This document shows positions 16,779-25,395 of a DNA stretch of 64,000 bases, piece by piece (the first letter of the stretch is position 1; each line of letters opens with the position of its first letter). The DNA is from Microbacterium sp. SMR1 (GTDB lineage Bacteria; Actinomycetota; Actinomycetes; Actinomycetales; Microbacteriaceae): the NCBI RefSeq assembly GCF_003289625.1, contig NZ_QMBN01000004.1, positions 95,216 to 159,215 of the forward strand, in the 5' to 3' direction. The notes beneath the pieces were generated by a model. It was not told the origin of the DNA and did no database searches. It was given only the letters and a program-made list of their open reading frames with translations. A program made the position numbers and the translations under genes.

Positions 16779-17230
16779 TGTAACCGATAGCTCGCGTTTT
16801 GTAACCTTTTGCCCTTACGCCGCGGCTCGAAGAAAAGTCCAGGTGAGCTCGGTGAAAGGGCGAGAATCGGCGGTGATGGTGTAACCGATGCATTTCGCTA
16901 TCGGTTACAACGGCAACACGGTGATTCCCGCATGTTTCCGGGCTCTTCCCCTCAACTTTGAAGTAGATGTAACCGATGTACCACCGTTCCGTGGAAAGTA
17001 CACACATGCGCCTACGCGCACATGCGCATATAGTTCCGACGCCGAAGTGGTACATCGGTTACAACGGGCAACAAACCCCCGGTAGATCGGGATTTCCGGA
17101 CAGATCGAAACGGTTACACGATCGGTTACAGCCACGTTCGCCGCGTCCCCATGACCTGCGCGATCATGCCGCTGATCTGGTAGTTTCCACCCTCGACCGA
17201 GCTGACGAGAATGTACCAGAGCCGGTTACA
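16779..17230. repeat. Iteron-like array of ATCGGTTACA / TGTAACCGAT
   Basis: At least nine copies of a 10-base motif in both orientations: TGTAACCGAT at 16779, 16880 and 16968 (plus), a degenerate TGTAACCTTT at 16800, and ATCGGTTACA-type at 16900, 17054, 17110 (CGGTTACA core), 17121 and 17221. Copies at 17110 and 17121 are 11 bases apart, one helical turn. The pair 16880/16900 forms an inverted repeat with a 10-base gap. The interval contains no convincing gene. Such arrays are typical of replication initiator or repressor binding; function is inferred. Confidence 0.8.
16968..17063. repeat. Perfect 17-base inverted repeat within the iteron region
   Basis: TGTAACCGATGTACCAC (16968-16984) and its exact complement GTGGTACATCGGTTACA (17047-17063) flank 62 bases that contain two copies of CACATGCGC (around 17004 and 17022). 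The arms extend the ATCGGTTACA motif by seven bases, suggesting a higher-affinity site or a cruciform. Confidence 0.85.
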
Positions 17231-17239
17231 GCCGGTGGT

Positions 17240-17530
17240 TTACCGGACGAGGTCGACTGCAACCGGTGTCGCGGAGGCCTCCGTGTCGCCGAGCGAGGCG
17301 GCTCGCAGCTCGGGGAAGCGTCGGTGCCGCTCAGCGACAGTCGTCCCTGGCGCGATCTGAACTACTCGCCGTGCGATGCCCTGCGCAGACGGGTCAGGGT
17401 GAGACGACACGGCGAAGCACTCCCGCCAGCCGAGCTTGCGGCTCCGGATGCGTTGGTGCAGCGAGCCGCACCGGTGGCCGCGGTTGCGGCAGTCGGATTC
17501 TTCCGGCGTGAGGTCGTTCGGTGGTGCCTC
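17240..17530 (-). pseudogene. Possible gene remnant without a start codon
   Basis: A minus-strand frame of about 96 codons, bounded upstream by TAG, that reads like protein (LTPEESDCRNRGHRCGSLHQ, then RSRKLGWRECFAVSSHP and RHRRFPELRAASLGDTEAS). No ATG or good GTG start lies in the first 50 codons. It may be the tail of a lost gene. Its 3' end overlaps the last iteron copies. Confidence 0.3.
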
Positions 17531-17617
17531 CTAGACGGGACCATCTGGTGGCGTGCGCGTGGTGGTCCTGGGGTGGAAGCATTTTCAGCGCCCTAGGGGT
17601 GCGATCTCAAACAGAAA

Positions 17618-17648
17618 ATCAGCCCGCGCCTTGCGGCAACGGGCTGAT
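17618..17648 (-). terminator. Rho-independent terminator (minus strand)
   Basis: ATCAGCCCG (17618-17626) pairs with CGGGCTGAT (17640-17648). Read on the minus strand the hairpin is followed by TTTTCTGTTT. It would end a minus-strand transcript of the gene at 17648-17899. Confidence 0.7.
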
Positions 17649-17899
17649 CATGATGACTCGAGGCTAGCCCGTCGCAGCGAGACCGTCCACTTGCCGCGGA
17701 GGTGAACCCAGGCAGCGGCGCTCACCTCCGCGGAGCACAGACCGCGCGTCGACACGCCAACCCGCGCAGTCCGCCGGGCACCGAAGGGGAGGCCGAACGG
17801 GTCGTCAGCGGCTAGGAGCGCCTCGTGGATGCCGGCGAGCGCGAGGGTCCGTCGCTTCGTGTGTCGGCTGGGCCGGTGCCGGCTTGGCCATCGTGACAA
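17648..17899 (-). CDS. Hypothetical small protein
   Basis: An 83-residue frame ending at a good terminator. The body (LALAGIHEALLAADDPFGLP, then VSTRGLCSAEVSAAAWVHLR) looks coding, but the only start is a weak TTG at 17899. An ATG in another frame (17888) would begin MAKPAPAQPTH, so a frameshift near 17,860 is possible. Unrecognised. Confidence 0.4.
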   Translation of the reverse strand: MSRWPSRHRPSRHTKRRTLALAGIHEALLAADDPFGLPFGARRTARVGVSTRGLCSAEVSAAAWVHLRGKWTVSLRRASLESS

Positions 17900-17904
17900 T
17901 CATT

Positions 17905-18558
17905 TGGGGTCATTTGGTGGCGCCTGCTGGTTGGGGTCATTTGGTGGCGCCTGGGTGGTGTGCCGCGCTTCGGGTGGGGCCATTTGGTGGCGCCCACGTC
18001 GTCGCCGGTCCGAGTGGGACCATTTGGTGGCGCCTGCTGGTTGGGGTCATTTGGTAGCGCCCGGGTCGTGCGCCGCTTCGGGTGGGACCATTTGGTGGCG
18101 CCGTGCTGAGCGGGACCATTTGGTGGCGCCTCGCCGGGTGGGGTCATCGGGTGGCGCCTGTGTCGCGTGCCTCTCGAGTGGGACCATCCGATGGCGCCGT
18201 ACTGAGCGGGGCCATTCGGTGGCGCCTGCTGGTGGGATTACTTGATGGCGCCGTGCTGGCTGGGACCATCTGGTGGCGCCTACGTCACGTGCTCCTCGAG
18301 CGGGACCATCTGGTGGCGCAGTGCTGGGTGGGGCCATTTGGTGGCACCCGCGGGGTGGGTCCTTTCGGTGGCGCCGTGCTGGGGGAATCCCTCGTGGCGC
18401 CGTGCTCGGTGGGATCATTTGGTGGCGCCTGCTGCCGGGGTCATTTGGTGGCGCCTACGTCGCGTTCCCTTCCGGGTGGGACCGTCTGATGGCGCCGTGT
18501 CGGGTGGGGTCCTTTGGTGGCGCCTGCGCCTCTCCGGGTGGGATCATCTGGTAGCGCC
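17905..18558. repeat. Minisatellite of about 21 units, core ACCATTTGGTGGCGCC
   Basis: Degenerate copies of GGGACCATTTGGTGGCGCC recur from 17,905 to 18,558. The distance between successive units falls into two classes, about 27-28 and 40-43 bases; long intervals carry a related CGTCGYGCTTCGGGTGGG-like filler. Most substitutions hit the middle (ATTTGG to ATCTGG, ATCCGA, ATTCGG), while the terminal GGCGCC palindrome is nearly invariant. Several frames stay open through the array (for example repeated HLVAPAGWG), a consequence of the repeat. Neither the unit length nor the similar spacers fit CRISPR. Function unknown; a centromere-like partition array is one option. Confidence 0.9.
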
Positions 18559-18681
18559 GCCTACCGGGTGCGGCAAGCTGGCGGTGGCGTGTTGTGCGGG
18601 GTTAGTTAGTGGCACCTGGCGCCCGCAGCGTGGGCGGAGCGAGGGGCGCCCTCCGGACGATGAGGGCTGCGAGCGTCGATG

Positions 18682-19512
18682 TCAGCTAGACGCTTGGTCC
18701 TTGATCAGGTCCACCACGACGCCTACGTCGCCGTCGCCTTGCAACCATGAGAGCGGCGAGAGCGATGTGCATTGCGGCAGCTCGTCCTGCGGTGCCAGCA
18801 TCAGGGCATCCAGGAGCTCTGCGTCTGCGGCCGATACCGACCCGAGGATCCTGGCAAGACCTCGCACCAGCCCGTCTGGTTGCTTCGCATCGAACTGCCA
18901 AGTCGGAAAGCGGAGCTCGCCGCCGATCTCATGCGCATGAGTCTGGCGAGCGATTACCGTCGCCCGGAGTTCCTCTTCCGTCACGTTGAGGCGGTCAGCT
19001 GCCGCAGACAAGGAGAGGGTCTTGTATGAGTGTGCAAGGAAGCCGCGCATCTCAAGCCACTGGAGCTCGCCTCGCTTGACTGCTTCCTCGGCCGATACGA
19101 GCTCTTCCTTGGAGAAGGCGCCTGACTCGAGCAGCCACTCTGCCTCAGCCTTGGGAAGAATCTCAATGCTTGGGGGCTGCGCGGTCTCGAGGTGATCTGC
19201 GAGTGCGGCGGCGATGAACGTGCCGGTCTCGCCCAGCTTCGTCAGTCCCTCCGCGACCCGCTCAAGCAGCTCGATCGGAAGGGGCGGTGTATCGGGGGTG
19301 GGGTCGGGGTTGTTATTGGGGCCCAGCAGGCTTGCGGTGATCGTCCTAGCGCTCTGGAGTGAGGTCAGGATCGCGTCAAGAGACCACGCCTGCGAAGTGT
19401 GTTGGGCCGCCGCGATGTTCGCCAGAGATCGCTTTGCCTCCGTGCTTACTGTCGCGAATATCGTGGGCTGGCCCTTAACGGTCCCGCGGGGTCGACGATG
19501 CGGTTCCGGCAC
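18682..19512 (-). CDS. DNA-binding-type protein with MbcA/ParS-like C-terminal domain
   Basis: 276 residues. GTG 19512 follows GAGAGGAG. Residues about 30-120 are helical with a Pro/Asn/Asp linker (NNNPDPTPDTPPLP). Near residue 170 a helix-turn-helix stretch appears (LSLSAAADRLNVTEEELRAT), then LRFPTWQFD, GLVRGLARILGSV and LSPLSWLQGDGDVGVVVDLI, the pattern of RES-antitoxin C-terminal domains (P-x-WQF ... GL ... L ... SPLxWLxxGD). No toxin gene is adjacent. It lies next to the minisatellite and may bind it (inference). Confidence 0.65.
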   Translation of the reverse strand: MPEPHRRPRGTVKGQPTIFATVSTEAKRSLANIAAAQHTSQAWSLDAILTSLQSARTITASLLGPNNNPDPTPDTPPLPIELLERVAEGLTKLGETGTFIAAALADHLETAQPPSIEILPKAEAEWLLESGAFSKEELVSAEEAVKRGELQWLEMRGFLAHSYKTLSLSAAADRLNVTEEELRATVIARQTHAHEIGGELRFPTWQFDAKQPDGLVRGLARILGSVSAADAELLDALMLAPQDELPQCTSLSPLSWLQGDGDVGVVVDLIKDQASS

Positions 19513-19607
19513 CTGAACTCCTCTCGTGCGCTCCAGGCTGACGCGCTTGACGGTATCACTACTCGACTAAGCAAAGATGAGCTGATCTGGGCTTTTTGTG
19601 TCATTTC

Positions 19608-19626
19608 TGCACGTAAACGAACACAA
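19608..19626 (+). repeat. Copy of an att-proximal sequence
   Basis: TGCACGTAAACGAACACAA here matches TGCACGTAAACGAGCACAA at 26587-26605 (18 of 19), which lies between the integrase gene and the att site. It may mark an older integration boundary; a decayed ATP-grasp fragment begins just after it. Confidence 0.6.
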
Positions 19627-19733
19627 TCACCCTTGCCAATTCTCGCTATCGCGAGGATCCGGGTAGCCCTCATCGCGCCGGCGCGTCAATCGGTGTCGGA
19701 TGCGTCGCGCCGAGACGGCTTGGGGCGATCGCG

Positions 19734-20111
19734 GTGCGCTCGAGCGCGAGGGGGATCGAGGTCGCCGACGGCCAGGTCGTCACCGCCGCCGGATGCGTTG
19801 AGGAGTTCACGCCCCTCGACGCGATCCCCGAGCAGCCGTTCGACACCCGAGTCCGCCGTGACCGCGGGCACCTCGGCGGCACCGCCTCGCAGGTCATCGA
19901 CGAGCCCGAGGTCGTGGGCCGGCTGCTCGAGCTCGGCCGGCGAGCAGCAGAAGAGCACGGCGGCACCGTGATGATCGACGTCGCCCTGGACGCGAACCGG
20001 CAGCGCCCCGTCGTCGTCGAGCTCGACGGCTTGCCCAACTCCGGGCTGTACGCAACCGACCCCTGGCTCCTCGCCCGGACACTCATGGACGCCGCCGATC
20101 GCGGCTACTGA
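19734..20111 (+). pseudogene. C-terminal fragment of an ATP-grasp-type protein
   Basis: The frame carries VVTAAGCVEEFTPLDAIPEQ and the ATP-grasp end motif VMIDVALDANRQRPVVVELD followed by GLPNSGLYATDPWLLARTLM. The acidic/Asn motif corresponds to metal and ATP binding in that fold. The N-terminal two thirds (substrate and ATP lobe) are absent; upstream sequence is unrelated. It is therefore a truncated gene, possibly cut by an earlier integration near 19.6 kb. A terminator hairpin follows directly. Confidence 0.55.
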
Positions 20112-20121
20112 GGATCCCCAT

Positions 20122-20165
20122 GGAAGAACCCTCGTCACCTTCGGGTGGCGGGGGTTTCTTCTTTC
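20122..20165 (+). terminator. Rho-independent terminator
   Basis: GAAGAACCCTCGTCACC pairs with GGTGGCGGGGGTTTCTTC around a TTCG loop (20140-20143), followed by T-rich sequence. Confidence 0.7.
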
Positions 20166-20222
20166 GCGCTGGGCGTGCGAGTTACCGTGGACCACCGAGC
20201 CCCGGATCAGGAGGTGCTGACC

Positions 20223-20417
20223 GTGAAGCTGTGGATCATCCTCGCTTCGACCCTGCTCGTCCTCGTTCTGGCAATCGCCCTCTTCGGAGAGCATGTCCGA
20301 GATTCTTACCCCTGGGCGGTACCGGCTACTTCCGTGCTCGTGGTGCTGATCGCGGCCGCGGGCACCATGCTCATCCAGCGCCACAATCGCCGTCGAGGTA
20401 CGCAGTCTCGGCGTTGA
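20223..20417 (+). CDS. Small two-helix membrane protein
   Basis: 64 residues from GTG 20223 with AGGAGG 8 bases upstream. Helices LWIILASTLLVLVLAIALF and AVPATSVLVVLIAAAGTMLI, then a basic tail (RHNRRRGTQSRR). Unrecognised. Confidence 0.6.
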   Translation: MKLWIILASTLLVLVLAIALFGEHVRDSYPWAVPATSVLVVLIAAAGTMLIQRHNRRRGTQSRR

Positions 20418-21700
20418 AGTCAGCCCTGAACCGTGAGCCGCGGTCCGACACCTGACCACGCGCTGTCCCAGCAATGGTCAGCGCCGGGCCCACCCAGGCC
20501 CCCCCATCACGCGACGAGAGTGTTGTGACCGGGTGGTGGGCGCGCCGTGACCACGCCGTGTCCGACGTCTGGTCACGCGGCGGTCCCCGCCTCGATACGC
20601 CCTCCCGAGGGCTGAATCTCACGCGCTGACGTTGATCGCCGGCCCCTCGGCGCCCACTGCCCGGTCACGCCGTGGTCACGAGTGGACGCTGCGTGGGCGG
20701 TTTGTGGCCGGGAGATGGTCACGGTTTCGGGTCCGGAATCGGGTGCTCGAGCTCTGGGAGACGGGATGAAGGGTCGGGGGCGTGAAGCGATGGGGGCGAC
20801 CTACGAGGCCCCTAGCGATTGGAGCTGCGTCGCCGCACCCGCTGCCACCCTCCGGCTTCGTTCGCTGCGCTCGCTCCGCCTTCGGAGTGTCCGCGGTCGC
20901 GTCGCCACCTCTCCACTCGCGGCCAAGGGCTGAGGGCAATCCGGGGCCTCAATGACGACAGTCTCGCCAGGGCTGACGGGCCGCCTCCCTCCCCCTCTGA
21001 GATGACCTCCTCGGGGACGGCGGGAAGCTCGGTCTCGCGTCCGGTGGAGAGTGCGAGGTGGGGGCTTCCGGCAGCCATGCTGCCGAGGTGTGCGAGTGCA
21101 CGCCGGCGGAGCCAGATGGGGTCAAAGCCGTCCCCGGTGCTCCGCCCCGGAGGCATGGTCGCGCAGTCTCATCACCGAGCGGGGCTCGGCGATGAATCCC
21201 GATCTCCGATGGCGAGAGAGCGCCAGCCCTGACTTCTCAACTGGGCGTCAAGGGGGCCAAAGACGAGGGCAGTTGAGAAGTCGATCGGGCGAAGGGTCGT
21301 GACGGTGACTGGGCGGGCTGTAAGGGACTGCGAAGTGACAACGCCTCCGGGACGGACGTGGGTCCTGGCAGCCGATACTCGGCGCATCGGGGCACCCAGG
21401 CGCAGCGCGCGCCCGCTGTCGCAGCGGTGCTCGGTGACCGTCTCCGTGGCCACTGTGGTGACCAGTCTCAGTGACCTGCGCGGTGATGTCCTGGCCGCTC
21501 CACAGTCGCGTCCGATGAGGCGAAAGAAGACCCCCAGCGCCGCCTGCAGCGGCTGTCGCGAGACCTGCTGGCCACGTCATCTCTTCGAGCTGCCGCGTCC
21601 ATCAGAGGGCGCCAGGGCGCTGACCGAAGAGGCCTGAGCGATGCTCCGGCCTGCGCTGATGCGAGGCGAAAGCGACCGCGTCCCCGCGGCCGCGACGGGG
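20418..21700. other. Long interval without a recognised gene
   Basis: About 1.3 kb with open frames on both strands but no ribosome site plus domain combination. Sequence is rich in imperfect hairpins (for example CTTCGTTCGCTGCGCTCGCT near 20,860). Probably non-coding or decayed. Confidence 0.45.
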
Positions 21701-21885
21701 CAGTCAACTGAGGGCGATACCGCCCTCAACCTCGCTCCGCTCGACGCAGTCGACTAGACGCCGAGGGCGCCAAAAGTCAGTCGACTGCTAAACCCCGTCT
21801 TTCCAACGGTTTCTGATGCCGCAGTCGACTGGACAATCCTCCGCGATGCTCCGAATCGTCCAGTCGACTGATGGTCAGTCGACTA
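21701..21885. repeat. Cluster of CAGTCGACTG palindromes
   Basis: Self-complementary CAGTCGACTG or close variants at 21701 (CAGTCAACTG), 21747, 21778, 21822, 21861 and 21876. The copies at 21822 and 21861 extend into a larger inverted repeat (CAGTCGACTGGAC...GTCCAGTCGACTG), and GGTTTCTG near 21809 pairs with CAGAAACC near 21886. No gene lies within about 300 bases on either side. The layout suggests cooperative binding of a dimeric protein, such as at an origin, a partition site or an operator. Confidence 0.8.
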
Positions 21886-22103
21886 CAGAAACCGCTGATG
21901 CAACAGCAGAAATGACCTCGATCCGGCGCTGAAGCTTCGGATGCGAGGGAGAGAGAGAAAAGAGCATAAGGGGAGGTGACGCCGGGCTGCGTTTCACCCT
22001 TCGCTGCGCTCGGTCGAAACTTGCCCTGCGGTCGGCACAGCCGACACCTCTTCGGAAGCCCCTGAGACTGTCGCTTCGCTCGGTCTCCTGGTCTTCCTCA
22101 CCC

Positions 22104-22613
22104 TCACCGCTGGCGCGTCTCGGGCCCTTCGGCGGCTGAAGCCGGTCGAGACCGGCGAAGCTGCCGCCGACGTCGCCGCGTCGGCCGCTGACGCCGGCGC
22201 CGATGGCGCCGGCGAGACGGCCTAGGACACCGGCACCCTCGGGCGCGCGGGCACCCAGGTCGAGTACGGCGGCTTGAAGTACCCGACTGCGAGGTCAGCG
22301 AGCTGCGGGAGCTCGCCGTGGGTGAGCGCGTGCTGCTGATGGGGGCGCTCATGGCGATCGAGCGGGGCGCGCTGCACAGCGACCTGTCCTGGGTCGCCGC
22401 GGCGGGCGCCTACTCGGGCTTCCCGTCGAGGACGAGGACCCGAGGAACGCGCGGTACCCGGCGGCCCCGCCCATGGGTGTCGTCGCAGGTGAGGTCATCG
22501 CCGCCAGCGACACCCGCAAGACACTGCGGCTGAGCGCGGGCATGCTGATGGTCGCCGCCGCGGTGGTCACCACGATCATCCGCCGCCGGCGAGGAGCACC
22601 CACCTCCGCCTGA
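22104..22613 (+). pseudogene. Decayed gene for a small membrane protein
   Basis: Reading across frames recovers one protein-like string: LKPVETGEAAADVAASAADA, an in-frame TAG at 22223, DTGTLGRAGTQVEYGGLKYP, a shift near 22288 to DCEVSELRELAVGERVLLMG and ERGALHSDLSWVAAAGAYSG, a second shift near 22418 to LPVEDEDPRNARYPAAPPMG, then VIAASDTRKTLRLSAGMLMV and a membrane helix ending IIRRRRGAPTSA-stop. Three lesions mean it is not expressed as one protein. Family not recognised. Confidence 0.5.
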
Positions 22614-22716
22614 CGCAATGGAAACGGCCCCGGCCGACGTCAGCTCACATGCTGCGTCGGTCGGGGCCGCTTCGTGCTCGGGTGCGACCGCGCTAGTCAG
22701 CCGCGGTCGACGCGGA

Positions 22717-23253
22717 TCAGCCCTTGAGGTCGCCGACCGCGCTGTGGCAGATGCCGTTGGCGGCCGCGAGGTTCTGCGCCCAGACCGTGCCGTCAGGAGC
22801 AGTGACAGCGACCGAGGACACGGAGCCGTCCCACAGCTCGTCGGCGCGGGTGGCGTAGGCGATCGACGCTTCGGCGTCGTCGTCCTCGAAGTAGGCGTTC
22901 CACGCGGCATCGATCCACATGCACCGGTAGATGTTGGTCGGCTGCTGCAGCTCGGATTGCTGGACGCCTGTGGATGCGGGCATTTCGGCCACGGATGACG
23001 GCCATGCATACCCGGCGGGCGGGGCATCCGGCCAGCTCGCGACCGCCTCGGCGAGCCGGGCATCTCGGCGCTCGATGTCGGCCTCCCGAGCGGTACGGCG
23101 CTCGTTGTCGGCGGCGGCATCGGGCGTCGCCGAGCGCGTCGCGACGGGGGAGGCCGGCGTGCTCACGGTGTCCGGGGCGACTGTCGGCGCGCAAGCCGTG
23201 AGCGCGAGCAGGGTGAGCGCGAGGGCGGTAAGGGGCTTGGCGCGCGACGACAT
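22717..23253 (-). CDS. Lipoprotein of unknown function
   Basis: 178 residues from ATG 23253. The signal peptide has lipobox LTAC (C21). A Thr/Pro/Ala-rich linker and a charged coiled segment (NERRTAREADIERRDARLAE) lead to a C-terminal domain with two cysteines (C in YRCMWID and GICHSAV) that may form a disulfide. Located outside the membrane. No family recognised. Confidence 0.7.
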   Translation of the reverse strand: MSSRAKPLTALALTLLALTACAPTVAPDTVSTPASPVATRSATPDAAADNERRTAREADIERRDARLAEAVASWPDAPPAGYAWPSSVAEMPASTGVQQSELQQPTNIYRCMWIDAAWNAYFEDDDAEASIAYATRADELWDGSVSSVAVTAPDGTVWAQNLAAANGICHSAVGDLKG

Positions 23254-23695
23254 GCTGGGCACGTTACGCAAGTAGCGCACGTGCCCACAACTCGGCACAC
23301 GGGCCCTCGGGGGCGTCGCGCAGGCCGGCGCGGGCGTTCTTCACGTGGCGCTCACCTGCGGCCTCGGAAGCGACACGTACGGGTGCGCGGAACTCGTCAA
23401 CGCGATCGGTCAGCTCGCTACCGAGGCCATCATGCTCCGCGTGTTATAGCTGTCCCTGAGTGCGGTCGCACGGTTGCGGAGGAGCACCTCCTGTCAGGTC
23501 GCAGCTCAACGCTAGGCGTCCGTTGCCAAGGCATCCGTCTCGTAGCTGAGCGGGTAATCGATCACGGATCTATTGCACGAATCATTACCGATATCATTTC
23601 CGCGACTCTTGCCGCCTCTCTCGAGCAACACTGAACTCGAGTGCTGCGCGCCCAAACGGCCGCTCGCAGTCTCGCCGTGTCCCTATGCTTCACTC

Positions 23696-24187
23696 GTGAA
23701 CCTCCGCACGATTCCCGCCACAAGCGCGGCTGCAGTCCTGTCCCTCTTCCTACTTGCCGGCTGCTCGGCTCCCGCTGACCCCGCCTCCGCCGACGCTGAC
23801 AGCTCCGCGCAGAGCGAGCCCGCGGCGACCGAGCCGGCGCAGGAGGAAGCGCCCGAACCGGTCGACCTGACGGGGGAGTGGATGCAGTCGAACTCCGGCG
23901 ACGGGCAGTCCTACCAGGCGGCGACCGTCGCCGATGGCGTGATTTCGATCGACTGGGTCAACGACGAGGATCAGTCGCGCGCTGTCTACTGGGTCGGCAC
24001 CTACGAGGCGCCGGCGGACGCTGCGACCTCGTTCAGCTGGGACTCGGTCAATGACCACTCCAAGACCGACAGCGCGCTGCTGGCGTCTTCGGACGAAACG
24101 AAGACCTTCAAGTACGTCGACGGCATTCTCAGCTACGACGTGACCGCGATGGGCGTGACGAGGACCGTCGAGCTCAAGAAACAGTAG
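23696..24187 (+). CDS. Lipoprotein of unknown function
   Basis: 163 residues. GTG 23696 lies 6 bases after TATGCT (23684-23689), a leaderless promoter. The signal peptide ends in lipobox LAGC (C23), followed by an Ala/Asp/Glu/Pro linker and a beta-rich domain (LTGEWMQSNSGDGQSYQAAT, later YWVGTYEAP and SYDVTAMGVTRTVEL), lipocalin-like in feel. Not assigned. Confidence 0.7.
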   Translation: MNLRTIPATSAAAVLSLFLLAGCSAPADPASADADSSAQSEPAATEPAQEEAPEPVDLTGEWMQSNSGDGQSYQAATVADGVISIDWVNDEDQSRAVYWVGTYEAPADAATSFSWDSVNDHSKTDSALLASSDETKTFKYVDGILSYDVTAMGVTRTVELKKQ

Positions 24188-24862
24188 GTCCGCGCATCCG
24201 TCCGGGCCGAGCTAAGCGGGCAACGTCGACGCGTCAATCAAGGGCTCACCGGGAAAGGGCAGGCCGCGAATCCGGCCCGCCGTGGCTCTGAGGCCCCCAA
24301 CAACCCGCGTTGAGCACCGCGCGAGTGCGACAGAGTACGGCGTGCGCGCCGCAGACGGTCACGACATCTGTGAGCGCCGCCTACGAGAAACAGCGAGACC
24401 CCCTGATCCACGTGTGTGGGGGGGGTCTGCGTCGGCAAGCCTACCGCGCTCCGCGCGTCCGTCTAGCAAGACGGTGGCGGCATTCGTGGGCAGGTATGGC
24501 CCTCGTCGGTCGGGGCGCAGCCGAGAAGCTCGCATGGAGTCCTCGGTCCCGCAGTCGCCAGGAACCTCAACGCGCTCGAAAAGTCAGCGCTAAGGGCGCC
24601 GTCGTCGCGCTCCGGGCGAGGACTCACGTGTAGGTCGCCTCCTTCTCCACTCCTCTGGCAGAAGGTCGGAGGCGAGTTGGAGACACGTGTCAGCACGCCC
24701 CAATAGTCGAGCATCGCGTAAGGTGTTGCCCGGTAGCTAGGGCTGGAACAGTGCCCCGAGCGCCAATTCGAGAAACCCACGCTTCGGCGTGGGTTTCTGC
24801 GTTGTCTGCCGCATAGCCTGCGCCCGCTTCACGTCGGGGACACCCGGTGCGGTCGTCTCGGA
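24188..24862. other. Interval without a recognised gene
   Basis: Short frames only. It contains a strong terminator at 24771-24797 with no obvious gene upstream, suggesting a lost gene or small RNA. Confidence 0.4.
24771..24797 (+). terminator. Rho-independent terminator
   Basis: GAAACCCACGC (24772-24782), TTCG loop, GCGTGGGTTTC (24787-24797), perfect 11-base stem. Confidence 0.75.
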
Positions 24863-25136
24863 ATGATCCGGCCCCTCCTCAAATCGAATCTGGTGCGGTC
24901 AGCGGTTCGGCAAGCGCGTGCCGTCGTGGCATCGACCTCCGTGCTGAGACGCCTGAGTGTGAGATGTCGGTGGTACCTGGGAGCATGTGGGTGTAATCGA
25001 AAACTGAGTGTTGTCGCGATGACGGCTAGCTCGGCGCGGAGACACTCCCGCGCCACGACCAAACAGTCGTAACGGGGCACAACGATGGGCAAGGGACCCG
25101 TCGGAAGCACTCCTCACACCATGAGGAGATGTCCCT

Positions 25137-25394
25137 TTGTCTACATCCACCACTACGCCCGTGCGCAGTTTGGCCGAGGCTGTCGCCAGCTCTGAACTGC
25201 TCGACGCTCTGATTCGGCCGGACACGCTTGCCGATCGACTTGGGACCACCGAGCGCAACCTCAGCGAGTGGCGTATCACGGGCCGTGGTCCCAGATACAT
25301 CCGGGTCGGACGTTCGGTTCGCTACCGGCCCGAGGTAGTGGATGCCTGGCTTCTCGCGCAAGAGCACGCGAGCACGGCGGAAGAAGCCTGCTGA
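25137..25394 (+). CDS. xis: Excisionase/AlpA-like HTH protein
   Basis: 85 residues from TTG 25137 with GAGGAG upstream. The body is a winged-helix excisionase fold: LADRLGTTERNLSEWRITGR followed by PRYIRVGRSVRYRPEVVDAW. Such proteins direct the integrase toward excision. It ends 1 base before the integrase start, the usual xis-int pair. Confidence 0.8.
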   Translation: MSTSTTTPVRSLAEAVASSELLDALIRPDTLADRLGTTERNLSEWRITGRGPRYIRVGRSVRYRPEVVDAWLLAQEHASTAEEAC

Positions 25395-25395
25395 C

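Noticed and set aside
17829..18489. Repetitive protein genes (HLVAP or FGGA repeats)
   Set aside because: Several frames on both strands stay open through the repeat; no start signal or stable frame choice.
17905..18558. CRISPR array
   Set aside because: Units are short and degenerate, spacers resemble each other and no cas gene is present.
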